From assembly GCA_016125005.1 (NCBI GenBank), contig WGMQ01000054.1, positions 1-64,000 on the forward strand: a DNA stretch of 64,000 bases. Direction: 5' to 3'. The notes under the pieces were generated by a model. The model was not told the origin of the DNA. It worked only from the letters and a program-made list of their open reading frames with translations, and did no database searches. Positions 8,898 through 17,372 of this stretch are shown here, piece after piece. Origin of the DNA: a bacterium (GTDB lineage: Bacteria > Sumerlaeota > Sumerlaeia > SLMS01). The stretch's first letter is position 1. Each line of letters starts with the position of its first letter. Both the position numbers and the translations under genes were made by a program.

Positions 8898-10309
8898 CGT
8901 TAACATGGAGAACGATTTTCGCTTCGCTGCTGCTGGCGATCGCGGTTGTCGGCAGTTCGGGGTGCGGTCCGCGGGACCACACACCGTACAAGACGGAAGG
9001 CATCCCGCTGGCGCAGTACGAGGGGCGCCCGGAAAGCCGTCGCTATCGCACAAACCAGATGGACCCAGCGACTTCGGATACTCTGGCGGCAATGCACCTG
9101 CCGCTGCCGGTTCTGCCTCGTGTCTCCGCCGAGGAGGCTGCGGCGGCGGCGAATCAGGGCTATGAACTTGGTCCCGGCGACGTGTTGGAAATCATCTATC
9201 AGCTGAAGAGCGAGCGCAGCAACGAGGCCTACCGCCTGGAAGTGCTCGACGCCTTCAAGGTGACGTTCCTCTACACGCCGAATCTGGATGCAGAGGTCTT
9301 CGTGCGCCCCGACGGCAAGGCGAACCTGCCCATGGTTGGTGACATCCAGGCGGCGGGACGCAGCACAGAGGAGATTCGCGAGGAACTCGTCAAGGCATAC
9401 AGCGAGCAGCTTCGCGATCCGGTGATCCAGGTGCTGGTGACGCGGTCGAACAACGCGATCGAAGAACTCAAGCGCGCCATCACCACCGCGCCGCGTGGAC
9501 AGAGCCGTCTGACTCCGGTTCGTCCGGACGGTTACATCTCCCTGCCGCTGATTGGCGACATCAAGGCCGCTGGTCGGACGATCCCTGACCTCAGCACGGA
9601 GATCGTTGACCGTTATCGTCAGGCGAGCGTGCGAAACATCGACGCGACGGTGGTGCTGCTGGAAGTCAAGGCGCCGGTCATCTACGTGATGGGTGAAGTG
9701 ACCCGTCCCGGCCCGATGGTACTGACCACCCCGACGGACATCTGGCGGGCGGTCGGCGAGGCTGGAGGGTTCCTGGAAAGCGCGAATCCCCGCGAGGTTG
9801 TCCTGGCCCGTACAACAGACGGCAAGGAAGGGCGCTATACGCTCGACTTCAACCGCTGGTCCACCGGCGTTTCTCCCGATGAAAACGTCCAGCTCAAGCG
9901 CGGCGATGTGGTTTTTGTGCCGAAGGAGGCTGGTCGTTACGTCTACGTGATGGGTGAAGTGGAAAAGCCGGGCCGCGTGCGACTCGAGCCGGGAGAGCAG
10001 ATGCGCGTCAGCCAGGCCTTGGCCATGACCGGTCGCATCAAGAGCTCGGCGCTCAAGCGTCGCGTGCTGCTGCTGAGCCGCAACGGCCGGGAGCCGGTCG
10101 TGACGCAGGTGAACCTCAAGGAGATCATGCACCCGCGGCACTACGAGCAGCTGGGTGACTATCCGCCCCGCGACCCGATCGTGAAGCCGGGAGACGTGGT
10201 GTATGTGACCTCCTCTGGTATCGGCGACTTCAACACCTTCGCGGAGAATTGGTTCCGCAATGGCGTCTGGACCGTGTTCCCATTCATCGCGACGTACAAC
10301 CTGAACTGA
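8894..10309 (+). CDS. Polysaccharide export outer-membrane lipoprotein, Wza-like
   Basis: Product of 471 aa. The N-terminal signal ends in a lipobox (SSGC, Cys 24), so the protein is lipidated. Residues about 93-175 are the Poly_export (Wza N) domain (YELGPGDVLEI, then VFVRPDGKANLPMVGDI). A second copy of the RPDG...LP..GDI.AAGRT unit follows at about 207-255, so part of the module is internally duplicated. Two SLBB beta-grasp domains start with IYVMGEV (about 262) and VYVMGEV (about 349). Family members form the outer-membrane channel for capsular or exopolysaccharide. The start overlaps the preceding stop (ATGA), and the Wzz-like partner follows immediately, as is usual for this export pair. 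The final C-terminal helix (NWFRNGVWTVFPFI) is amphipathic, as expected for the Wza pore helix. Confidence 0.9.
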   Translation: MTLTWRTIFASLLLAIAVVGSSGCGPRDHTPYKTEGIPLAQYEGRPESRRYRTNQMDPATSDTLAAMHLPLPVLPRVSAEEAAAAANQGYELGPGDVLEIIYQLKSERSNEAYRLEVLDAFKVTFLYTPNLDAEVFVRPDGKANLPMVGDIQAAGRSTEEIREELVKAYSEQLRDPVIQVLVTRSNNAIEELKRAITTAPRGQSRLTPVRPDGYISLPLIGDIKAAGRTIPDLSTEIVDRYRQASVRNIDATVVLLEVKAPVIYVMGEVTRPGPMVLTTPTDIWRAVGEAGGFLESANPREVVLARTTDGKEGRYTLDFNRWSTGVSPDENVQLKRGDVVFVPKEAGRYVYVMGEVEKPGRVRLEPGEQMRVSQALAMTGRIKSSALKRRVLLLSRNGREPVVTQVNLKEIMHPRHYEQLGDYPPRDPIVKPGDVVYVTSSGIGDFNTFAENWFRNGVWTVFPFIATYNLN

Positions 10310-10332
10310 CCCGGACGGACGGAACGATACCC

Positions 10333-11793
10333 ATGACAACGAACGAAAATCGCAAAGCATCCAACGGGTCGGGTGAAGGCACGCCGCAGATCGACCTTGA
10401 AGTCCTGTTGAACATCCTCTTCGCGGGGCGGACCAAGATCCTGTTCGCCCTGCTGGTCACGGTGGGCGCGACAGCCCTGCTGACACTGCTGGCGCCGCGG
10501 ACCTATGAGTCATCAGTCAAGCTGATGGCCGAGCCGCGCCGCGAACAGACTCCCTATCAGTTCGAAATCCGCTCCTATCAGGACCGGAAGGTGTTCCTCG
10601 AAACGGTGAAGGAACTCCTGATCAGCCAGTCGGTCCTGAAGGCCGCGGTCGCCCAGATCGACAAGCGGCCAGAGGACACGGTGACGGCGCATGATGCAGA
10701 GAAGCTTTCGAGGCAGATTCTGCTCCAGTCCCGCGCAAGCCTGACCCGCAGCCTGATCGGCGGCGATGGCATCGGTGAGACGAACACTTTTTTCGTCACG
10801 GTGCGTGACAGCAACCCGCAGCGGGCAGCCACCGTTGCCAACACGATCGTGGAGAAGTACCTGGAGCTGAACAGCAGCATCCGAAGCAAGCAAGTGCAGG
10901 AGGCGACGCGGTCGCTGCGTACCAGCGTCGACGAAACAACCCGCCAGGTGAAGGACGCCCATGCGGCGTTGGTGGCCTTCGAATCGGAGGCGGGTCCGCT
11001 GCTGCCGGAACTAATGAACATCGACAAGGCCAACATCCGCGTTTTCCCCGAACTCGAGGATCTGCGCACGGCCTTCGAGGATGGTGAGATCACCCTGGCC
11101 GAGCGCCGCGAGCGCGTTGAGGTGCTGGAGGAAGCCTTCGCGGATACCGAGGACGGCGCCTTCCCGGTGCTTCCGGAGTTCGCCTACGAGGCGATCCCGG
11201 CGCTTCGCGAACTGACCACGCGCGTGGCCGAGCTCAACATGAAGGCGAACTCGCTGCTCCCCTTCTACCTGGAGGAATCACGCGAGATTCAGAACATCCG
11301 CACCGAGCTGGAGCTGACCCGCAAGGACATCCTGAAGCACGCGTCGGCGCTGGTCGCATCGGAGCAGCAGGCGGTGAAGATGCTCGAGGCCTCGCAGGCG
11401 GCCCGCAGCAAGTCGCTGGAAGGCTACGACGAGAAGCTCATCAAGCTGAGCCAGCTCAACAGCCGCTATCAGGAGCTGAAGCGGGACTACAGCGCGAAGG
11501 CACGCGCACTGGACAGCCAGATCCAATCGCTGGCAGAGGCCGACTCCTCCGCGGCGGAAAAGCTCGGCGGACAGGCCACGATCACGGTGATCGACAAGGC
11601 GGTCGAGAATGGAACCCCTGTTTCACCGCGCCCCCTCGTCAACATGCTGGTCGCACTGGTGGTGGGCCTGCTGCTCGGCCTGCTGGCCGTGTTGCTCGGT
11701 CACTACACGAACCCTGTCTTCGTTCACCCGCGCCAAGTTGAGCTGACCACCGGACTTCCCGTGGTCGGGATCCTCACGGAGGAGAAGTCCTAA
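10333..11793 (+). CDS. Chain-length determinant / polysaccharide co-polymerase (Wzz/GumC-like)
   Basis: Product of 486 aa from ATG 10333; the longer frame from 10249 overlaps the Wza gene and is rejected. The layout is typical of the family: a short cytoplasmic N-terminus, TM1 at about 35-55 (ILFALLVTVGATALLTLL), a long periplasmic coiled-coil region (55-440, rich in Glu/Lys/Leu/Arg) and a Pro-flanked TM2 at about 446-466 (PRPLVNMLVALVVGLLLG). There is no C-terminal tyrosine kinase domain; the neighbouring gene carries a remnant of one. Wzz/GumC proteins set polysaccharide length and bridge the inner membrane to Wza. The stop overlaps the next start (TAATG). Confidence 0.88.
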   Translation: MTTNENRKASNGSGEGTPQIDLEVLLNILFAGRTKILFALLVTVGATALLTLLAPRTYESSVKLMAEPRREQTPYQFEIRSYQDRKVFLETVKELLISQSVLKAAVAQIDKRPEDTVTAHDAEKLSRQILLQSRASLTRSLIGGDGIGETNTFFVTVRDSNPQRAATVANTIVEKYLELNSSIRSKQVQEATRSLRTSVDETTRQVKDAHAALVAFESEAGPLLPELMNIDKANIRVFPELEDLRTAFEDGEITLAERRERVEVLEEAFADTEDGAFPVLPEFAYEAIPALRELTTRVAELNMKANSLLPFYLEESREIQNIRTELELTRKDILKHASALVASEQQAVKMLEASQAARSKSLEGYDEKLIKLSQLNSRYQELKRDYSAKARALDSQIQSLAEADSSAAEKLGGQATITVIDKAVENGTPVSPRPLVNMLVALVVGLLLGLLAVLLGHYTNPVFVHPRQVELTTGLPVVGILTEEKS

Positions 11794-12461
11794 TGTCCCA
11801 GTCGAATCCCACCACGATGTTCGCCATGCGGCGAACGGTCTTTGGCAGCAACCTGATGGACACGATCGAGAGCATGGCGCAGTCGAGCGGAACAAAGGGC
11901 GGTCTGAAGATCGGTTTCTTCCCGTGCGGACCCGAGTCCTTCGACAACCGGGCACTGTCCGAACTCGCCATCAGCGCCATGAGTGTGCGTCGCAAGGTCG
12001 CGACGGTATACTTGGATCCGGCGATCATTCCGGCGAAAGGCCTGGACGAGGACGTGGAGGCGCTGGAGCAGTTCATGGATGAGACGTCGATGAAGGAGAT
12101 TCCACGCCGCCGGAGTCTGGTGCTGCGCTGCTCGCCAGCGGCGCCGGGCACTTCCGGCGAAGCCACATCGCGCGGCCTGTACTCACTGGTGTCTCGTCTC
12201 GCGGCGGACTACGATCTGGTTTTGCTGGTGGCCAGTGACACATTGAAGTCGAGCCTCGGTGTGGCCGTGGCAAACACGTGCGACCAGTGCTACCTCTTCG
12301 TTCATCAAGGGACGACCGGGATCGGCGATGTGGAGCGTGTCCGTCAGCGTCTGGAGCTCTCTGCGGCGAAGGCCTGTGGGGTCATCTATACAGGTCGCAG
12401 CCGCTTGATTCCCGACTGGCTATACAACCAGCTCTTCGCGAGAAACGCCGCAAGGAAGTGA
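11793..12461 (+). CDS. CpsD/BY-kinase-like protein lacking the Walker A motif
   Basis: Product of 222 aa. Placement directly after a Wzz/GumC gene and the overall pattern match the cytoplasmic ATPase half of bacterial tyrosine (BY) kinases: a beta strand KIGFFPCGPES where Walker A should be, YDLVLLVASD in the Walker B/A'-like position, and a late CGVIYTG strand corresponding to the usual GVVLN. The phosphate-binding Gly-Lys-Ser/Thr is absent (FPCGPESFDNRA) and there is no C-terminal tyrosine cluster. ATP hydrolysis is therefore unlikely by this route. A structural or regulatory role at the Wzz protein is inferred. The alternative, an unrelated protein with a similar fold, cannot be excluded. 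Confidence 0.6.
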   Translation: MSQSNPTTMFAMRRTVFGSNLMDTIESMAQSSGTKGGLKIGFFPCGPESFDNRALSELAISAMSVRRKVATVYLDPAIIPAKGLDEDVEALEQFMDETSMKEIPRRRSLVLRCSPAAPGTSGEATSRGLYSLVSRLAADYDLVLLVASDTLKSSLGVAVANTCDQCYLFVHQGTTGIGDVERVRQRLELSAAKACGVIYTGRSRLIPDWLYNQLFARNAARK

Positions 12462-12466
12462 CCCCG

Positions 12467-13939
12467 ATGGCAGGTGTTGAGGGCAGCGAGATGAGGGGCG
12501 TCGCGGATGCGTCGCCCCTCAAGGGGTTCGGTGCCCTGCTTGCCAGCAGCTTGGCGGCGCGGGCTCTTGGGCTGCTCAAGCTCCTGCTCTTTGCACCATT
12601 GCTCGGCCCTGCGGCCTTCGGGGCATTCCGCCTCGCTTCAAGCGCCGCCAACATCATGTTCTCGCTGGCCGCCCTCGGCATTCACACCAGCTATCTCCGC
12701 TACCTTCCTGAACTCCCGCGCAACGCCCAGCGCCGACGCTATATGCTCCGGTCGCTGGCACTCTCCATGGGCTGCACGCTGTTTGTGGCACTGCTGCTGC
12801 AACCGGTGCTCCCGCGGGTGACGATGTTCATTTTCTCCGAGTCGACAGATCCGGTACTGGCGCTTTTGCTCTTGGTGGCGCTGCCGACGATCCTACTCTA
12901 CCAGTCGGGTACGGGAATCACGCGAGGCCTCGGGCTTTTCGCAGCCTCGGCGTTTGGCGAGGTGCTGCAGAACTTCCTCCACGTGGGGCTCGGTCTTGCT
13001 GCAATCATGGTCCTTGGAGTTTCCGCGTCGGCCGTCTTCGGCGCCATGCTCGTCGGCTTCCTGGTCGCGGGAGTCCTCATGTTGGCGATGGGACTTCGGG
13101 CGACACCCAAGGATGCCGGCGACGCAACGTTACCAGTCGGCTTCGGCGGGCGCGTGCTACGATTCTCCGTGTGGTACGCCCTGATCCCGGTCTGCCAGTA
13201 TCTGTTCGACTTCACGGATCGCTGGGCGCTGGCGCGCTTTCGAGGACTTGAAAGCGCGGGGGTGTACTCACTGGTGCCGCTTTTCACGGGGGGGATGATC
13301 GTCCTCGGGACAAGCCTGGCCCCGGTTGTTGCGCGAACGTCGACGTTGGCTCTCTCATCGAAGACCGGCCCTGTCTATACAACGGTGTGGTCGTCAATCT
13401 CCATCGCGGTGCTGGGATCGCTGGTGTACTCGGTGGCCATTCGGCTCGGCGAGCCGCTGATCTGGATGGTCGCATCGGGACAATGGGCTGCCGCAAGTTC
13501 GACAGTCCCGTGGTTTCTCGTCTACTTTTCGTGGTTCAATGCGTACTATGTGATCGGAGCCATCGCCACCGTCGAGGAAGCAACGTGGGTACACTTGGCA
13601 TCGCTCGGCGTGGGTGGAGCGATGAACCTTGCGCTGAATCTGATTCTGGTTCCCTCGCATGGCATGGAGGGGGCTGCATTTGCCACGTGTGTCTCGATCC
13701 TCGGCACAATCGCCACGCACGTGGCCTTTGTCCAGTTCCGTGGCATCCCGATACCGGGCAGGTTCTGGGTCGCCTTGGCGCTTCCGCTATGCGCGCTCAT
13801 GCCGGTCTGGGCGCTCGTGCCGGTGTGCATCCTTGCTGCGGTACTGGCGGCAGGAACCAGCCTGATTGTTGATGCTCAAGGGAAGGCGGAGTTGCTTGCC
13901 TACTGCCGTGGAATCGTCAGGAGGTTCCGTCGCCCATGA
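12467..13939 (+). CDS. Polysaccharide flippase, Wzx/MATE-like
   Basis: Product of 490 aa from ATG 12467, preceded by AAGGAAG at good spacing; a longer frame from 12278 runs through the previous gene and is rejected. The sequence is almost entirely hydrophobic with about 12-14 transmembrane helices, starting with the family-typical GALLASSLAARALGLLKLLL and containing LGPAAFGAFRLASSAAN. Wzx proteins move lipid-linked repeat units across the inner membrane. It sits between the Wza/Wzz export genes and further glycosyltransferases and ends in an ATGA overlap with the next gene. One octamer (13373) lies inside it. Confidence 0.85.
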   Translation: MAGVEGSEMRGVADASPLKGFGALLASSLAARALGLLKLLLFAPLLGPAAFGAFRLASSAANIMFSLAALGIHTSYLRYLPELPRNAQRRRYMLRSLALSMGCTLFVALLLQPVLPRVTMFIFSESTDPVLALLLLVALPTILLYQSGTGITRGLGLFAASAFGEVLQNFLHVGLGLAAIMVLGVSASAVFGAMLVGFLVAGVLMLAMGLRATPKDAGDATLPVGFGGRVLRFSVWYALIPVCQYLFDFTDRWALARFRGLESAGVYSLVPLFTGGMIVLGTSLAPVVARTSTLALSSKTGPVYTTVWSSISIAVLGSLVYSVAIRLGEPLIWMVASGQWAAASSTVPWFLVYFSWFNAYYVIGAIATVEEATWVHLASLGVGGAMNLALNLILVPSHGMEGAAFATCVSILGTIATHVAFVQFRGIPIPGRFWVALALPLCALMPVWALVPVCILAAVLAAGTSLIVDAQGKAELLAYCRGIVRRFRRP

Positions 13940-14889
13940 GCGAACCTCTTGTCTATACAGTGGTGGTGCCGACCATGAACCGGCCGGAGGAACTGTGCAA
14001 GTGCCTGAAACTCGCCATCGCGCAGGATCCTGCTCCCGCGGAGTTGCTGGTCATTGATGATGGCAGGCTCGATGAGGATGCATTGCGCAGTTCGCTGGGC
14101 AAAGCAGCACCGCCGCTTCGGGTCGAGCGAAAGGAACGTCCGGGTCTGGTCGCTTCGCTGAACATTGCGGGAAAGCTCTGCCGCACGCCATGGTTGCTGG
14201 CTCTGGACGACGATATTTATCTGGAAGCCGGTTACATGCGGGCCTGCCAGGACGCGGTCGATCGCCATCCTGACCGCGCGCGGCTTGCTGCTATCGCCGG
14301 CTATCCGCTGCTGGCCGGTCGAAGCCGAACTTGGCGGGCGGCGATCCGCCTCGCCATCGAACGGCTTTTCCTGCTCAACGGGCTGGCGGAGGGACGATTC
14401 CTGCCGTCGAGCTACTTCACCGATTTCGAGTGCGGGCGTCCCCATCGCGAGCCTTGGGCAGTGGAGCATGTGCCCGGCGGCCTGGCCCTTTGGCGCACCG
14501 ATGTTTTTCGCGATCTCGGATACGATCCGTGGTTCGAGGGATACGCCTATGGCTGCGACATGGAGTTGGCCTATCGCGCCACGCGCCAATGGGAGGCCAT
14601 CTGTGTCCCGACCGCCCGGGCACTCCACGACAAGAGCCCGCGTTCGCGAGTTCCGAATGCGCGTATGGGCGAGCTGAAGGTCCGCAACCAGCGCTACTTC
14701 TACCGAAAGCACTTCGCTGGTTCGTTGTTACACTTCGTGTGCTTTCACTGGGCGCTGCTGGGACAGGTCGCGATGCTGACGCTCGCAGCACTGACGGCGC
14801 CGCGGTCGTTTGGTGTTCGGATAAGCGAAGTGGCGGGAATGATCGCCGAGATCTGTCGCCCGTGGCCGATCGTGGGAGGACGCTCATGA
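13936..14889 (+). CDS. Glycosyltransferase family 2
   Basis: Product of 317 aa. YTVVVPTMNRPEEL at the N-terminus, LLVIDDGRLDED and the metal-binding LALDDDIYLE are the GT-A motifs. Later segments HVPGGLALWRTDVF and YGCDMELAYRATRQW (the acidic acceptor-site region) agree with rhamnosyl/hexosyl transferases of family 2. A weak hydrophobic stretch near residues 270-285 may associate it with the membrane. The start overlaps the flippase stop and its stop overlaps the next start, both as ATGA, so translation is probably coupled. The octamer at 13951 falls in codons 6-8 (V-Y-T). Confidence 0.85.
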   Translation: MSEPLVYTVVVPTMNRPEELCKCLKLAIAQDPAPAELLVIDDGRLDEDALRSSLGKAAPPLRVERKERPGLVASLNIAGKLCRTPWLLALDDDIYLEAGYMRACQDAVDRHPDRARLAAIAGYPLLAGRSRTWRAAIRLAIERLFLLNGLAEGRFLPSSYFTDFECGRPHREPWAVEHVPGGLALWRTDVFRDLGYDPWFEGYAYGCDMELAYRATRQWEAICVPTARALHDKSPRSRVPNARMGELKVRNQRYFYRKHFAGSLLHFVCFHWALLGQVAMLTLAALTAPRSFGVRISEVAGMIAEICRPWPIVGGRS

Positions 14890-16010
14890 GCCAGCGTCCG
14901 CGTCGCATTGCGTTCGTGCTCGATACGCTGGAGGTTGGCGGGATTCAGCGCCAGTTGCTCGAGGTATGCCGTGCGCTGGTGGGGTCTGGCTGGCAGGTGA
15001 GGATTCTTTGCCTGCGCAGTGACGGCGCCGCGATGGAGCCGCAGTTCCGCGCCGCAGGCTGTCGGGTCAAGTTACTGGGAAAGCAGCAGCGGTTCGATTG
15101 GGCTGCCATCATGCGGTTGCGCGAGGCCCTCCGTACCCCCCGTCCGCATGTGGTTCACGCCATGACCCCGCAGTCGGCGATTTGGTGCAGCATCGTCCTA
15201 CCTTTCCGACGCCGACCTGCCTTCGTGGGAGCATTCCTGAATACCTTCGCATTCGACAAGGAACTCCCCCGCTGGGCAGAGCGCCTGATTGTGCGGCCGC
15301 GGCTCGACGCCGTGCTGGTGAACTCCCGCGCGGCGCGTCGTCTATACAAGAAGCGCATCAGCGACGGCGTTCCCATCGCGTGCATTCACAATGGGGTCGC
15401 GGAGTGTCCGCCAGTGGACCGCGTGGCGTTACGCGGATCGCTTGGCTTCGCTGCAAGCGTTCCCCTCATCGTGGCCGTGGGGCGACTGGTTCCGGTGAAG
15501 GGGCTTGAGTTCCTGATTAGGGCATTCGCTCGCATCGCGCCGCAACATCCCGAGGCACGCGTCTGCCTGATCGGCGATGGTCCGTTGCGCAAGAGCCTCG
15601 GCTGGCTGGCGACGCGCCTTGGCGTGGTTGATCGGGTGCATTTTCTTGGCGAACGTGAGGAGCCCATGGCCCTCCTGCCGGCCTTCGACATCCTTGTGCT
15701 GCCATCACTCAGTGAAGGCCTGCCGAATGCATTGCTCGAAGGCATGTCGGCGGGACTCGCCTGCGTGGCGAGCCGCGTTGGCGGCATCCCGGAGATCGGC
15801 GATAAGTCAGGTGTCGCTTTGGTCGAGCCCGGCGACATTGCCAGTCTTGCGGAAGCAATCGGGCGGTTTGTGGAGAACCAAGGCGAGCGGTTGGCCGCTG
15901 GTGAGGCGTCGCGAAGATGCGCAGCCGGGCAGTTTCCCATGCAGAAGATGATAGACCGGACGTTGTCGATGTACGAGAAAGTCCTTCGGAAGAATGGAGC
16001 CAGGCGATGA
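14886..16010 (+). CDS. Glycosyltransferase family 4
   Basis: Product of 374 aa from ATG 14886; the longer upstream frame is a shadow of the previous gene. IAFVLDTLEVGGIQRQLLE is the typical N-terminal GT4 glycine-rich strand. The C-terminal Rossmann half has VAVGRLVPVKGLEFLIRAF, IGDGPLRKSL, VHFLGERE and the donor site LPSLSEGLPNALLEGMSAG. These are retaining GT-B enzymes acting on lipid-linked intermediates at the cytoplasmic face. Part of the coupled cluster (ATGA overlaps at both ends). Sugar specificity is unknown. Confidence 0.88.
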   Translation: MSQRPRRIAFVLDTLEVGGIQRQLLEVCRALVGSGWQVRILCLRSDGAAMEPQFRAAGCRVKLLGKQQRFDWAAIMRLREALRTPRPHVVHAMTPQSAIWCSIVLPFRRRPAFVGAFLNTFAFDKELPRWAERLIVRPRLDAVLVNSRAARRLYKKRISDGVPIACIHNGVAECPPVDRVALRGSLGFAASVPLIVAVGRLVPVKGLEFLIRAFARIAPQHPEARVCLIGDGPLRKSLGWLATRLGVVDRVHFLGEREEPMALLPAFDILVLPSLSEGLPNALLEGMSAGLACVASRVGGIPEIGDKSGVALVEPGDIASLAEAIGRFVENQGERLAAGEASRRCAAGQFPMQKMIDRTLSMYEKVLRKNGARR

Positions 16011-17371
16011 AAAGTGCGGAGATTCAGAGTAGGGAAGTCCCGCCCGCGGCCGCGCATTCGCGGCTTCCCCAGAGCTATCTCGTGATCGTGGCGGTGGGAC
16101 TCGCCGCCGCCCTTGCCATCTCGCTCGGCAGCCTGGCGGGGGCGCTTGTCTTCCTCGTGGCGCTGTGCGCCATTCCGCTGATGACCCGCCCCTTCCTGAC
16201 GCTCAATGTGCTGATCGCCTTCTCAGCCTTCGATGCGATCAACACGCTGATTCCTTCGGCTGTCTATACAGTGACGGCGACCAAGCTGGTTGGTTACCTC
16301 ATGGCACTCTCGCTGCTTCTGCACATGGCGGTGCATAGGACGCTGCCGCGATTGGACGCACCGATGATCCTCATCGCGGCGTTGCTGGTGCTGATCACAG
16401 CGTCAGCATGGAATGCGGAGAACCTGGAACTGCTGGTCACAGATGCTCTTCGTCTGCTGCAGCTGACGATTCTCTTCATCGCGGTGCGGCAACTCTGCAC
16501 CACGGCGAAGCAGCAGCGCACCATTGCCATCACCATCGTGGCGAGCCTCAGCATTGGCGCGGTGATCGCGCTCGTGGAAGGCATCCAGGCGGTGGATCGC
16601 ATCAGCGGCGTATCGCAGAACGCAGCGATTCTGGCGGCGGACCTCTTCGTGGGTCTCGCAATGGCGGTGGCGTTGCTGCTGACGACGCGGCGCAAGGGAG
16701 TGCGCGTGCTGCTTGCCGCCTGCGTGGTGCTGATCGGCTTGGTGCTTTCGATGACCGAGACCCGCGCCGCGTTTCTGGCGCTTCTACCCGCCGGGATTTT
16801 TGCAGCGCTCGTATCACGGCGCTTCAACGGGTTGCTCGCGATCCTCACGGTGGTCCTGATGGGTGCCTTCGTGGCGCTCGGAGGAATGAATGAGCGTCTC
16901 GCAGAGGCGGCTGCAGCCTCGGACAATTCGACACGCGGTCACCTGCGGACGCTCTACGCGGGCGTAAAGATGGTGGAGGAGCACCCGCTGCTCGGCGTGG
17001 GTCTCGGCAACTTCCGGATGCACTACCTGCGCCTGACGAACGATCCGCTGGGCCTTCCCAAGACGGCCCACAACACCTACCTTTCCTTCGCGGCAGAGCT
17101 GGGCCTCGGCGGGCTGATCCTGTGGTCGGGGCTCGTGCTAGTTAGCATCGTGGCACTGTTCCGCGCCGCACGCGTCGCGCGGCTCCGGGACGAGCTGGGG
17201 CACGTCGCCTGGCATAGCGCGCTGGTGTTTGCGCTCGTGGGAACGGCCATCATGGCAGTCTTCCACACGCTGCACTTCTCGAAGTACCTGTGGCTGCTCA
17301 TGGCGTTGGCCGCCAACGCGAAGGCCTCGATTCCGCCCCCCGCGGAGAAGGATTCCAGCGCCCGCGGATAG
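16007..17371 (+). CDS. O-antigen ligase/polymerase-like membrane protein (Wzy/WaaL family)
   Basis: Product of 454 aa from ATG 16007, which overlaps the previous stop. About 11-12 transmembrane helices, with the Wzy_C periplasmic signature region: a hydrophilic loop after helix MGAFVALGGMN, then HPLLGVGLGNFR, KTAHNTYLSFAAELGLGGLILW. Family members polymerise or ligate exopolysaccharide or O-antigen units in the periplasm. It is the last gene of the cluster and ends one base before the convergent stop of the next gene, with no visible hairpin between them. Confidence 0.87.
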   Translation: MKSAEIQSREVPPAAAHSRLPQSYLVIVAVGLAAALAISLGSLAGALVFLVALCAIPLMTRPFLTLNVLIAFSAFDAINTLIPSAVYTVTATKLVGYLMALSLLLHMAVHRTLPRLDAPMILIAALLVLITASAWNAENLELLVTDALRLLQLTILFIAVRQLCTTAKQQRTIAITIVASLSIGAVIALVEGIQAVDRISGVSQNAAILAADLFVGLAMAVALLLTTRRKGVRVLLAACVVLIGLVLSMTETRAAFLALLPAGIFAALVSRRFNGLLAILTVVLMGAFVALGGMNERLAEAAAASDNSTRGHLRTLYAGVKMVEEHPLLGVGLGNFRMHYLRLTNDPLGLPKTAHNTYLSFAAELGLGGLILWSGLVLVSIVALFRAARVARLRDELGHVAWHSALVFALVGTAIMAVFHTLHFSKYLWLLMALAANAKASIPPPAEKDSSARG

Positions 17372-17372
17372 G

